Shown here in pieces: positions 6,718 through 13,361 of a stretch of DNA of 15,832 bases. Made by a program: the position numbers and the translations under genes. This DNA is from Opitutales bacterium. GTDB lineage: Bacteria; Verrucomicrobiota; Verrucomicrobiia; Opitutales; T3Sed10-336. Positions within the stretch are counted from its first letter, which is position 1; every line of letters begins with the position of its first letter. Below the pieces are notes generated by a model. It was not told the origin of the DNA. It saw nothing but the letters and a program-made list of their open reading frames with translations, and searched no databases. The stretch lies in assembly GCA_007132315.1 (NCBI GenBank), contig SLOW01000250.1, forward strand, positions 1 through 15,832, in the 5' to 3' direction.

Positions 6718-9237
6718 TTACCGTCGTTGGCGGGGACCGGTCCGTGTGGTCCGGCTTTCCCGTTCCACCTCGTCTTCCCCCTCATCAAATTCCGCCAGCA
6801 TCCGGCGAATCTCCTCCTGGCGGGCTTCAGCCCGGTGCGCGGCCAACTCGCGCAGATAGCGCTCCTCGTCGTCGCTGCGCTGATACTGCGACCCCTGAAT
6901 ATCCCGGTGACTCAGGCCCATCTGCATGATCTCGTGCTCGTCCACGAAATCGGTGTAGTTGTGCCGGTTGGGATCAGTGATGGTGGCGGTGATAAAGATG
7001 ATCTGGTTCTTCTTGTCCTGATCGCGGGAATCGCTGCGGAAAAAACGTCCCACAACCGGCATATCGCCAAGCAGCGGCACCTTGGTTTCCGTGGTGGACG
7101 AATCCTCGTCGGCCAACCCGCTCATGGCGAGGGTCTGACCGCTCTTGACAACGACATTGGTTTCAACGAAACGCTGGCGCACGGTCGGAATGGTCTGGGC
7201 GAATGGACCGTCACCGAGCACCTGCTGTCCGACAATGTTGTTAATCTCCGGCCGGGCCTTCAGATTGATCAAGTCGCCGCCGCTGATGGTGGGCGTCACC
7301 GCAAGAGTGATTCCCGGCAGGTACTCGAGCTTGATGGGTTCATCAAACGTCGTCCGTGTCGGGTCGCCCGGCTGACCGGTCCCGAGCACATTGGCTGCGC
7401 CTTCCCGGTACAGGTGATCGACCACCTCGATACGAGCTTCTTCGGCGTTCATGGTAACCACCGTCGGATTGGATACCAGGCGGGCGTCGGTACGCTGTTG
7501 CAACGCACTCAACACGACATTGAACTCGCCGGCCGTAAACAGCGCCTGGGTCTGCCGTCCGGTTCCACTCGCGCGGAGAACTTCGCTGAAGCGCTGCCGG
7601 GAGTCGGTGCTGGTCGCGGTAACGCCTCCCGGCCCTTCCGTGATCGTTTGACTCTGTTCCCGCGATGAGCCGGACACCCGGTCGCTGTCACGCGAGCGGT
7701 TGAAGTCGTGCAACATGTCCGTCGCTCCGAGATTGTACCCGGACAACGACTCCCAGTTGACACCAAGGTCCTTCGCGTCCGAATCGGAGACCTCGATAAA
7801 CATCGCCTCGATCATGACCTGCTCGGTGGGTTGGTCGAGCCGCTCGACCAACCGCTCGATCTCGCGCATCTTGCCCTCCTCGGCGGTCACGATCAGCACA
7901 TTGGTGCCAGTATCCACCTGAACCCGCTGCACCCCGGAGAGTTCCCGGACGAATTCGGCGATAATGGTCGCCGACGGATATTTGACCTGCACCACGCGGG
8001 TGGCGGGCGGGACGGATTCGATGCGTTCGATCGTCTCGATCCGGATGATATCGTCGCGATCCAGGTAGCCGTAACCGATCTGAGAAAGGGACACATCGAA
8101 GACCTGCTCCCAACGGACATTACGCAGACGCACCGTTGCCGTGGCTTCGGAACCGACCGTCATAAAATCCTGGGGAATGACGACGTTCAAATCCGCTTCC
8201 GTCGCGACCAGGGCGACGATGTCGGCAATCGGCACGTTCTCGAAATTGACGGTCATGGTTCCGTCGTCGTGAGCGATGACGCGGTCGTCCGGAACATCCT
8301 CCCTGACCACATCATCCCGCACGATACGAATAATTCCGGCGTCATCCCGGTAGGTGTACCCGACGGGCGAGAGAACGATATCAAAGACCTGCATCCAGGT
8401 GACATCCCGCAAACGCACGCTCGCACGCCCGCTCAATTCCTCGGGAACAACCAGATTCAACTCATAGAGATCGGCCACACTTCTCAGGATCGTGCGGATT
8501 TCGGTGTCGGGAAAATCGACCGAGATCGTTTCCATCTCCTCGTCTTCAACCGTCACCGCATCGGCGGCGATCTCGTCGGCGGGCTCTTCCGTTTCCCCGT
8601 CTTCGATCGACACCGCATCGGCGGCGATCTCGTCAACCGGATCTCCGGCCGCGCCGTCATCGGTATCAACCGTTAACGGATCCAAATCGGATTCCTCCGT
8701 TTCCGTCGGAGGCACGAGATCCTCGTCTTCGGTCATCCCGGCGGGCGCATCGGCCTCGACACGTTCCTCCCCGACAATGTCTCCGGACTCATCGCCTTCC
8801 TCCCTGGCGAGGTCCCGCAGAGCGGCGGTGGCCGCCGCCGCGATGGCCTCTCCGTGGCCGGGCGCGGCGTCGAGAGCACCCTCCACAATCGCCTCCATCG
8901 CATCGGGGTCGGTACGCACGGCCGTGTACACCACGTCTTCCGTAACATCGGCCTCCGGCGTTCCCTCCACCACACTGCGGACGACGGCTCGAGCCGATTC
9001 CGGGAAGTCGGTTAGCAGCTCAACAAGGATTTCCTCCCATCGCTCCGGTGCCTGGAATACAGCCACAGTCACTGAATCGAATCGACTGGCGTCGGCCGGC
9101 GCCCCGGCCACTTCGGCTCGAAGCTCATCAAGGGAAGCAGGGCGCTCCCCATTCGGCTCCTGGCCGAAGGTTGGTAAAGTCACCATGGCGCCAAAATAGA
9201 TACACAGCACCAAACTCAAAGGGGTCGTCGTTTTCAT
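6718..9237 (-). CDS. pilQ: Type IV pilus/type II secretion outer-membrane secretin (PilQ/GspD family) with extra N-terminal helical domain
   Basis: 839 residues. I chose ATG 9237 over in-frame ATG 9243 because the GGAG at 9244-9247 is 6 bases from it and directly abuts the other. Signal peptide, cleavage near TFG-Q. Order: helical module (52-142), acidic linker with a duplicated DEIAADAV segment (about 143-235), two consecutive N0/STN-like domains (236-308 and 320-403), one N1/secretin_N domain (about 411-469), then the secretin beta-domain (473-760) with the family signature VPLLGDMPVVGRFFRS. The C-terminal tail is charged and helical. Secretins form the outer-membrane pore through which a pilus or substrate passes. 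No AMIN domains, usual in proteobacterial PilQ, are seen. Following the PilM/N/O/P-like genes, a pilus secretin is the best reading; a type II secretion role cannot be excluded. Confidence 0.95.
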   Translation of the reverse strand: MKTTTPLSLVLCIYFGAMVTLPTFGQEPNGERPASLDELRAEVAGAPADASRFDSVTVAVFQAPERWEEILVELLTDFPESARAVVRSVVEGTPEADVTEDVVYTAVRTDPDAMEAIVEGALDAAPGHGEAIAAAATAALRDLAREEGDESGDIVGEERVEADAPAGMTEDEDLVPPTETEESDLDPLTVDTDDGAAGDPVDEIAADAVSIEDGETEEPADEIAADAVTVEDEEMETISVDFPDTEIRTILRSVADLYELNLVVPEELSGRASVRLRDVTWMQVFDIVLSPVGYTYRDDAGIIRIVRDDVVREDVPDDRVIAHDDGTMTVNFENVPIADIVALVATEADLNVVIPQDFMTVGSEATATVRLRNVRWEQVFDVSLSQIGYGYLDRDDIIRIETIERIESVPPATRVVQVKYPSATIIAEFVRELSGVQRVQVDTGTNVLIVTAEEGKMREIERLVERLDQPTEQVMIEAMFIEVSDSDAKDLGVNWESLSGYNLGATDMLHDFNRSRDSDRVSGSSREQSQTITEGPGGVTATSTDSRQRFSEVLRASGTGRQTQALFTAGEFNVVLSALQQRTDARLVSNPTVVTMNAEEARIEVVDHLYREGAANVLGTGQPGDPTRTTFDEPIKLEYLPGITLAVTPTISGGDLINLKARPEINNIVGQQVLGDGPFAQTIPTVRQRFVETNVVVKSGQTLAMSGLADEDSSTTETKVPLLGDMPVVGRFFRSDSRDQDKKNQIIFITATITDPNRHNYTDFVDEHEIMQMGLSHRDIQGSQYQRSDDEERYLRELAAHRAEARQEEIRRMLAEFDEGEDEVERESRTTRTGPRQRR
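8540..8634 (-). repeat. In-frame 57-bp tandem repeat in the secretin linker
   Basis: A perfect 24-base direct repeat lies at 8554-8577 and 8611-8634, 57 bases apart, inside a longer imperfect match starting near 8540 and 8597. It encodes two consecutive acidic segments sharing DEIAADAV and an acidic VEDEE/IEDGE stretch just before the first N0 domain. It is an internal duplication within a flexible linker. Confidence 0.85.
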
Positions 9238-9249
9238 AATCATCTCCGG

Positions 9250-9687
9250 TTAAAGATTCCTCTCAATTTCCTCGTCATTTAATCGCAACGTCACCGAGGA
9301 GGCCCTTATCTCCTCCACGCGCAACTGGTAGGTTCGTCCTTCGTATTCGACAGGCAAATACTCACCGGGGCCGACGCGTCTCCCGTGCACCAGAAGGTAG
9401 CGCACCCCGCCCATTTGAATCGATCCATCAATCCTGATACCGCCGGCGATTTCCGCCAGCGTCGTGCGGACCGCCGGCCCTTCGACCGGGCTGTCCATCC
9501 TGGGATGGAACGGGTGTTGTACGATGTCGTTCACAAGCTCTCCAAACGGCCGCACCTCGGGCTCCAGCGTGGTACGGGCGGTCTCTAGAACCGCCAGGCG
9601 ATCCTCGGGAGCCCGCACCTGTGCGTTCGCGGTGGCGAGAAAGCCGCCCGCCGCCAGAAGAGCAAGTATGATCAGTTCTCGTTTCAT
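9250..9687 (-). CDS. Small exported PilP-like protein
   Basis: 145 residues. The start overlaps the end of the PilO-like gene (ATGA), and the stop lies 12 bases before the chosen secretin start. Residues 1-22 form a signal peptide with an ANA-Q cleavage site. A helical linker (23-70) leads to a compact beta-rich domain (about 72-141; strands around RYLLVHGRRVGPGEYLPVEY and QLRVEEIRASSVTLRL). This resembles the small beta-barrel of PilP/GspC homology-region proteins, which bridge the inner-membrane PilN/PilO pair to the secretin N0 domain. Position between pilO and the secretin supports this; sequence similarity is too weak to be sure. No lipobox cysteine is present, unlike typical PilP lipoproteins. 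Confidence 0.85.
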   Translation of the reverse strand: MKRELIILALLAAGGFLATANAQVRAPEDRLAVLETARTTLEPEVRPFGELVNDIVQHPFHPRMDSPVEGPAVRTTLAEIAGGIRIDGSIQMGGVRYLLVHGRRVGPGEYLPVEYEGRTYQLRVEEIRASSVTLRLNDEEIERNL

Positions 9688-10250
9688 GGGCGTCCCAGCA
9701 ATTCAAGGTTCATGGCCATGCGCATCACCATCGAGTCGGTTCGCTGACCACGAACGATTTCGAACTGGTTAAAACGCGCGAAGTGTCTTCCGTTTTCGAT
9801 ACGGTAAACAAATTCCAGGATATCGGGGAACCCGCCTTCAATCGCCAGTTCGTAACGAACGGGGACGTAGGCGCCGTCGTCATCCTCATCGTCATCCCCC
9901 GCCTCGACACGCCCCCGCTGATCCAGCGAGGTGATACTGACGCCGGTTTCCGATTCAAAACGATAAAAGTACTGCAGGTTGCGCGCCAGTTCCGACGACC
10001 GCACCAGCCTCGCGGAAACGTCACCCATCATCCCGCGCAACTCGGCCACGTGACGCTCCAGATCGACGGAGTGCGAAATGTTTTGGTCCATCCGCTGACC
10101 CTCGCGGGTGAGTTCATCCAGGCGTTCGCGAGCGTCCGAGATGCCGCCGCCGCGGACGACGATGGCAACAAGAACGACGACCGACAGCACGCCGCACAGA
10201 ATAAGTGTTGGATATTGTTTGAAGGTCGAGATCACTGTTTCGGCACTCAT
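9684..10250 (-). CDS. pilO: PilO-like inner-membrane pilus alignment protein
   Basis: 188 residues. Start ATG 10250 is preceded by GGAG at 8 bases. There is one transmembrane helix (about 13-33) after a short cytoplasmic segment, then a coiled coil (38-95, with RERLDELTREGQRMDQN) and a ferredoxin-like alpha/beta domain (95-188) containing FPDILEFVYRIENGRHFARF, which is typical of PilO/GspM-like folds. PilO pairs with PilN in the periplasm to form the alignment subcomplex. An acidic run of seven Asp/Glu (119-125) interrupts the domain. It occupies a position comparable to the Amuc_1098-1101 genes of Akkermansia, where Amuc_1100 is described as PilN/PilO-like; orthology is not established here. 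Confidence 0.88.
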   Translation of the reverse strand: MSAETVISTFKQYPTLILCGVLSVVVLVAIVVRGGGISDARERLDELTREGQRMDQNISHSVDLERHVAELRGMMGDVSARLVRSSELARNLQYFYRFESETGVSITSLDQRGRVEAGDDDEDDDGAYVPVRYELAIEGGFPDILEFVYRIENGRHFARFNQFEIVRGQRTDSMVMRMAMNLELLGRP

Positions 10251-10252
10251 GG

Positions 10253-10876
10253 TCAGGACTCCTCCGTGTCATTGGATCCCAGTGACAGGACGAATTCGAA
10301 TAAGAGCATATCGGTTTCCGGATTGCGCGTGACGGACCGCACATTCACACCGGATACCCGTTCGGCAAAATAGGCCACGTCCGCGAACGAATTTTCATAA
10401 GCGGAGACAACATCCGTCGCATCCCCGCTCGCACCGAGCACACGGCCGGCAAGCACCACCTCGGGCGGGGATGTCCGCCCCCAGTACTGAATTCTGGAGA
10501 GCAGAATGCGATCCGGCAGCGCGCGCGCAAGCTCGGCGAGAAATTCCGTGGCGGCGGCGGGCGTTTCGAGGAACGCGGCCAGGTCGTCGATTTTTCCCGC
10601 CTCGGCGAGAAACTCCCGATTGAGATCGATGGCCCGCTGGTTTTGCTCCCGGCGGTCGGCCAGGCGTCCCTCCATCGACTCGATTTGCTCGGAGACACTG
10701 CGGGAGTCGTATTCCCGGTAGAAGAACACGATCAGCAGCGCACACAAGACGACGATTCCGCATACGTTGAAGAAGAAGGACGTCCGCACGACTTTGACGT
10801 CGGGCAGCGCGCCGGGATCCCTGAAATCCGGGTGCCAGTGGGGACCCTGCTTGTTGTCTTTCTTATTGCGCTTCAT
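10253..10876 (-). CDS. pilN: PilN-like inner-membrane pilus assembly protein
   Basis: 207 residues. ATG 10876 lies inside the 3' end of the PilM-like gene (14-base overlap) and the stop is 2 bases from the next start. A basic cytoplasmic N-terminus (1-30) precedes one transmembrane helix (about 33-53), a coiled coil (57-100) and a periplasmic alpha/beta domain (about 105-200), the usual PilN/GspL-C plan. The cytoplasmic tail lacks the INLLP motif by which canonical PilN docks on PilM. In its place is HWHPDFRDPGALPDVKVVRT, so the interface has probably diverged. No good ribosome binding site is visible; expression probably depends on coupling to the upstream gene. Confidence 0.88.
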   Translation of the reverse strand: MKRNKKDNKQGPHWHPDFRDPGALPDVKVVRTSFFFNVCGIVVLCALLIVFFYREYDSRSVSEQIESMEGRLADRREQNQRAIDLNREFLAEAGKIDDLAAFLETPAAATEFLAELARALPDRILLSRIQYWGRTSPPEVVLAGRVLGASGDATDVVSAYENSFADVAYFAERVSGVNVRSVTRNPETDMLLFEFVLSLGSNDTEES

Positions 10877-11903
10877 CTGCGGTCGGTTGGGAATCGATCA
10901 TGAGCCCGAAAAGGCCGAGCCAGTGCGCCGGCACGCCGTCGCCGTTCAAGTCGGTCTTCAGGTTGATCCCGTTGCGTTCGAGCCAATCGGTGAAATTGAT
11001 AACAAGGGGATCGACGTTGAGGGATTTGGCGAAAGTCTTGTTGAGCCACGCAAGCTGCTCGGGAGCTTTGGTGCAGAGGATCCGTCCAATGGACAAGCCC
11101 GTGCTGACTTCGTAATAACCCACGGTGGATTGCAGTTCGCGCAGCAGTTTGTCCACCAGCCGAGGGCCCATTTCCTTAAAGTCAAAAGAGTCCGAGTAGA
11201 ACAGACGTTTGGCGGCGGCTTCGTCCTTCAGCCCGAGGTCGCGTTGCACGACCGAGATCATGGAACTCAAGCCACTGCGGATCACCCGGACAGCGTCCAC
11301 GGCTCCCTGGTGGATAATGACAACGCGGGTTTCCTCCATCCCGATCTCGAGGATAAGCGACGGTGCTTCGATTTTCGCGAATCGATGGTAATCGACCAGG
11401 GCTCCGATACTGGCGACGCTGCCGAGTTCGAGCCGGTCGGGATAGACGCCGTACTCGAGCATCTGTTTCTGAGCCTGGGAAAACGTTTCGACCGGCGCCC
11501 CGCAGACGAAGAACTCCTTCTCCATCAGACTGCCCACGTCCGCGACGGCTCCGGTGCGCGGATTGAGAACGGCCAGATGCCAGGAGGCAGCGTCGATATT
11601 GAAATCGGCTTTGATACGCTCCTCCAGGTAGCGGGGATCTTTGGCCTTTCGCGGTTCGTCCAGCTCAAGTTTGCCCAGAAGGCGGCCGCGGGGATAAACC
11701 CCGCACCGGGCGCGCGTGTAGCCCGCAGCTCCTGCCGTCCTGCCCATTCGCTCGAGCAGCGTAGTGATCGCATCCGGATCGTCGGCCGGGGCTTCACGCA
11801 CCTCCTCGACCGCGAGGGGCTGTGTGTATCCACTGGCCCGGGCCACGAAAAAACCGGCATCGGAATGCTCGACAAAGTATGCGCTGTGTTTGGAAACCGC
11901 CAT
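10863..11903 (-). CDS. pilM: PilM-like actin-fold pilus assembly protein
   Basis: 346 residues, first gene of the operon. The length and layout fit PilM: a putative phosphate-2 region (LILEIGMEETRVVIIHQG, 183-200), a late adenosine-type segment (IGRILCTKAPEQLAWL, 272-287) and the C-terminal PAHWLGLFGL helix, where PilM usually has a GLALR-like motif. PilM is a cytoplasmic ring protein that binds the PilN tail and couples the platform to the motors. The N-terminal phosphate-1 motif (DIGxxxxK) is absent; the corresponding residues read VEHSDAGFFVARAS, so ATP binding may be lost. A DLNGDG stretch lies at 318-323. No clear Shine-Dalgarno precedes ATG 11903. GspL-like proteins are the alternative. 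Confidence 0.88.
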   Translation of the reverse strand: MAVSKHSAYFVEHSDAGFFVARASGYTQPLAVEEVREAPADDPDAITTLLERMGRTAGAAGYTRARCGVYPRGRLLGKLELDEPRKAKDPRYLEERIKADFNIDAASWHLAVLNPRTGAVADVGSLMEKEFFVCGAPVETFSQAQKQMLEYGVYPDRLELGSVASIGALVDYHRFAKIEAPSLILEIGMEETRVVIIHQGAVDAVRVIRSGLSSMISVVQRDLGLKDEAAAKRLFYSDSFDFKEMGPRLVDKLLRELQSTVGYYEVSTGLSIGRILCTKAPEQLAWLNKTFAKSLNVDPLVINFTDWLERNGINLKTDLNGDGVPAHWLGLFGLMIDSQPTADEAQ

Positions 11904-12052
11904 CTTGAGACCCGAGTTGATACACGAGTCGAAGAACGGCGTTCAATTCATAAATGCAAGACAGCAGCAAGTTTACAATTTTTTCGTTTACATTTTTTTT
12001 AGAAATAGCCCAGTCGTGTGGTGCACAAAGGCCACCTCTTCGTATATTGGAG
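11904..12052. promoter_or_regulatory. Divergent intergenic region: probable promoter of the pilus operon and of the TraB/GumN gene
   Basis: This A+T-rich spacer separates two divergent genes in a G+C-rich window. On the minus strand, TTGTAA (11978-11973) and TTTATG (11954-11949) are 18 bases apart, a weak sigma70-like pair, with A-tracts just upstream that could act as an UP element. On the plus strand GGAG at 12049-12052 is the ribosome binding site of the divergent gene. Exact promoters are not certain. Confidence 0.35.
11971..12000. repeat. 15-bp tandem direct repeat with T-tracts in the divergent promoter region
   Basis: GTTTACAATTTTTTC is followed directly by GTTTACATTTTTTTT, matching at 13 of 15 positions. 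The spacing of about one and a half helical turns and the position between divergent genes make an operator, bent-DNA or UP-element role plausible. None is proven. Confidence 0.6.
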
Positions 12053-12055
12053 ATG

Positions 12056-12952
12056 ATGTATCGTATTCCCACTCGGAAGCTTTGGCTTTTTCGATCCGTT
12101 TCCCTGCTTCTTCTCACACTGTTGGCCGGCCCGGCGTTGCACGCCAGCGATCCGTTCCTGTGGGAGGCACACAAGGACGGACGGACGAGTTACCTGATGG
12201 GCACGATTCACTCGTCGCACCCCGACGTGAGCGACTTGCCACCGGAAGTCACGGAAGCGCTGGCTGGATCGGAGGTGTTTCTTCCGGAACTGGAGTTCTC
12301 CCTGCTCAATCTCGGACGCATGGTGGCGGCCGCGTTCCGTTTCGAGGGGACATCGTGGCGGGACCGGGTTCCCGAAGCATGGCACGACCGAGTGATCGAA
12401 GCCGCCCGCAAGGCGGGTATCCCGGAGTTCCTGCTGCACACTGTGGCTTTTGAGATGATTCCGTTCTTCCTGGCACAACCGCCGGGCGAGGACCCGACCC
12501 GGATCATGGACGTACAACTGTACCGTCAGGCGGCGGCAGCGGGAGCCCGTGTGGTGGCCCTCGAAAGCGTCGAAGAACAAATGGCGGTCTTCGAAACCCT
12601 GGACGAAGCCACCCTGAACCAGTTGATCGAGGAAGCACTGGAAGAGTCCGAAGCGGGGTACCCCTCGTTCCGGCGCCTGGTCGAAACCTACGCGAGCGGA
12701 GATGAGGAAGCCGTACTCGCGCTGATGCGGGAATATCAGGACGACCTGCCGGAGCCGTTTCGCGAGGCGCTGTTCGAAGACCGGAACCGCCTCATGGCCG
12801 AACGGGCGCTACCTTACCTGGAACGGGGCAACGCCTTCGTCGCAGTCGGCCTCGGCCACCTGATCGGGCCGGATAGTGTCATCGCCCTGCTGGAAGCGTG
12901 GGGATTCACCATCGAGCGGGTCGGCGCGGGAGCCAAAAGCACGGCCCCATAG
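12056..12952 (+). CDS. TraB/GumN family protein, exported
   Basis: 298 residues from ATG 12056. I prefer this start because GGAG (12049-12052) is close and because it begins a good signal peptide (RKLWLFRSVSLLLLTLLAGPALHA-S). The frame extends upstream to ATG 11954, but that stretch lies in the A+T-rich promoter region and would bury the signal. Family motifs are clear: SYLMGTIH with a following HP (46-56), an LPELE acidic motif (76-80), MDVQL (151-155), ALES (168-171) and the C-terminal GLGHLIGPDSVIALLEAWGF (265-284). The family shares the TraB/GumN/ChaN-Tiki-like fold, and some members are metal-dependent proteases; the substrate here is unknown. The mature protein is probably periplasmic. 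No functional link with the pilus operon can be shown beyond the shared intergenic region. Confidence 0.92.
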   Translation: MYRIPTRKLWLFRSVSLLLLTLLAGPALHASDPFLWEAHKDGRTSYLMGTIHSSHPDVSDLPPEVTEALAGSEVFLPELEFSLLNLGRMVAAAFRFEGTSWRDRVPEAWHDRVIEAARKAGIPEFLLHTVAFEMIPFFLAQPPGEDPTRIMDVQLYRQAAAAGARVVALESVEEQMAVFETLDEATLNQLIEEALEESEAGYPSFRRLVETYASGDEEAVLALMREYQDDLPEPFREALFEDRNRLMAERALPYLERGNAFVAVGLGHLIGPDSVIALLEAWGFTIERVGAGAKSTAP

Positions 12953-12969
12953 CCTGCGTGCCGGACAGG

Positions 12970-12988
12970 CCCCAGAGCCGGGCTGGGG
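12970..12988 (+). terminator. Possible stem-loop after the TraB/GumN gene
   Basis: CCCCAG (12970-12975) pairs with CTGGGG (12983-12988) around a seven-base loop, 18 bases after the stop. There is no following T run, so this is not a standard intrinsic terminator. The rest of 12953-13109 shows no gene. Confidence 0.2.
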
Positions 12989-13109
12989 TGCGGACGACAG
13001 GCTGCCGGCCGCGCGAAATCCCGCGTCCCAAGGAAGGACACGGTTCAAGAATCGGGGAAAAGACTCGGATACGCCCGCGAATATCCTCACAAGCCCGGCT
13101 CGGAGCCGA

Positions 13110-13205
13110 TTACCACGTGCGCTTCTTGTGGCGGTTTGCCTTGGAACGCTTGCGGCGCTTGTGTTTGGAAATCTTCAAACGGCGTTTCTTCTTCAGATTA
13201 CCCAT
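13110..13205 (-). CDS. AURKAIP1/COX24-domain small basic protein (bS22/mS38-like ribosomal protein)
   Basis: A complete 31-codon gene, ATG 13205 to TAA 13110, encodes MGNLKKKRRLKISKHKRRKR and then SKANRHKKRTW. Over half of the residues are Lys or Arg. This is the typical composition and layout of the AURKAIP1/COX24 C-terminal family, which includes mitochondrial mS38 and the mycobacterial small-subunit protein bS22. It probably binds 16S rRNA near the decoding region of the 30S subunit; that is known for relatives, not shown here. It stands alone, antisense to the region downstream of the TraB/GumN gene, with no Shine-Dalgarno. It is short enough to be missed by most gene callers. Confidence 0.88.
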   Translation of the reverse strand: MGNLKKKRRLKISKHKRRKRSKANRHKKRTW

Positions 13206-13256
13206 AGTGTGTCGTGTGTCTTATCCCGAAAAGAGGAAATCGTGAAGCGCTCGCGG

Positions 13257-13272
13257 CGTGCTGTAAAGCACG
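13257..13272 (+). terminator. Possible stem-loop, weak plus-strand terminator
   Basis: CGTGCT-GTAA-AGCACG is a perfect 6-bp stem closed by a GNRA-type tetraloop, followed on the plus strand by ATTTTCCC. It lies between the minus-strand mannose-6-phosphate isomerase and small ribosomal protein genes, so it could instead sit in the leader of the latter. No gene is seen in 13206-13361. Confidence 0.25.
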
Positions 13273-13361
13273 ATTTTCCCAAAAAACAGCACACACAATC
13301 CACGGGCGCCATCCCCGCTCCGCGCTAAGGGAGGCGCTTGACGAAGCCGGTTCGGACCACG

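Noticed and set aside
5839..7668. 609-codon open frame on the plus strand across the secretin and its neighbour
   Set aside because: It spans the antisense of two well-supported genes and their junction, and its sequence has low-complexity Arg/Gly/His composition with no recognisable motif.
9238..9243. Secretin start two codons earlier at ATG 9243
   Set aside because: The GGAG directly abuts this ATG, leaving no spacer, while the ATG at 9237 is correctly spaced. The difference is two residues and does not affect function.
11954..12055. Longer N-terminus for the TraB/GumN protein from ATG 11954
   Set aside because: It lies in the T-rich divergent promoter region, has no ribosome binding site and would place about 34 residues before a normal signal peptide.
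12953..13109. Possible small gene or RNA after the TraB/GumN gene
   Set aside because: Only short frames without ribosome binding sites and a weak hairpin lacking a T run are visible.
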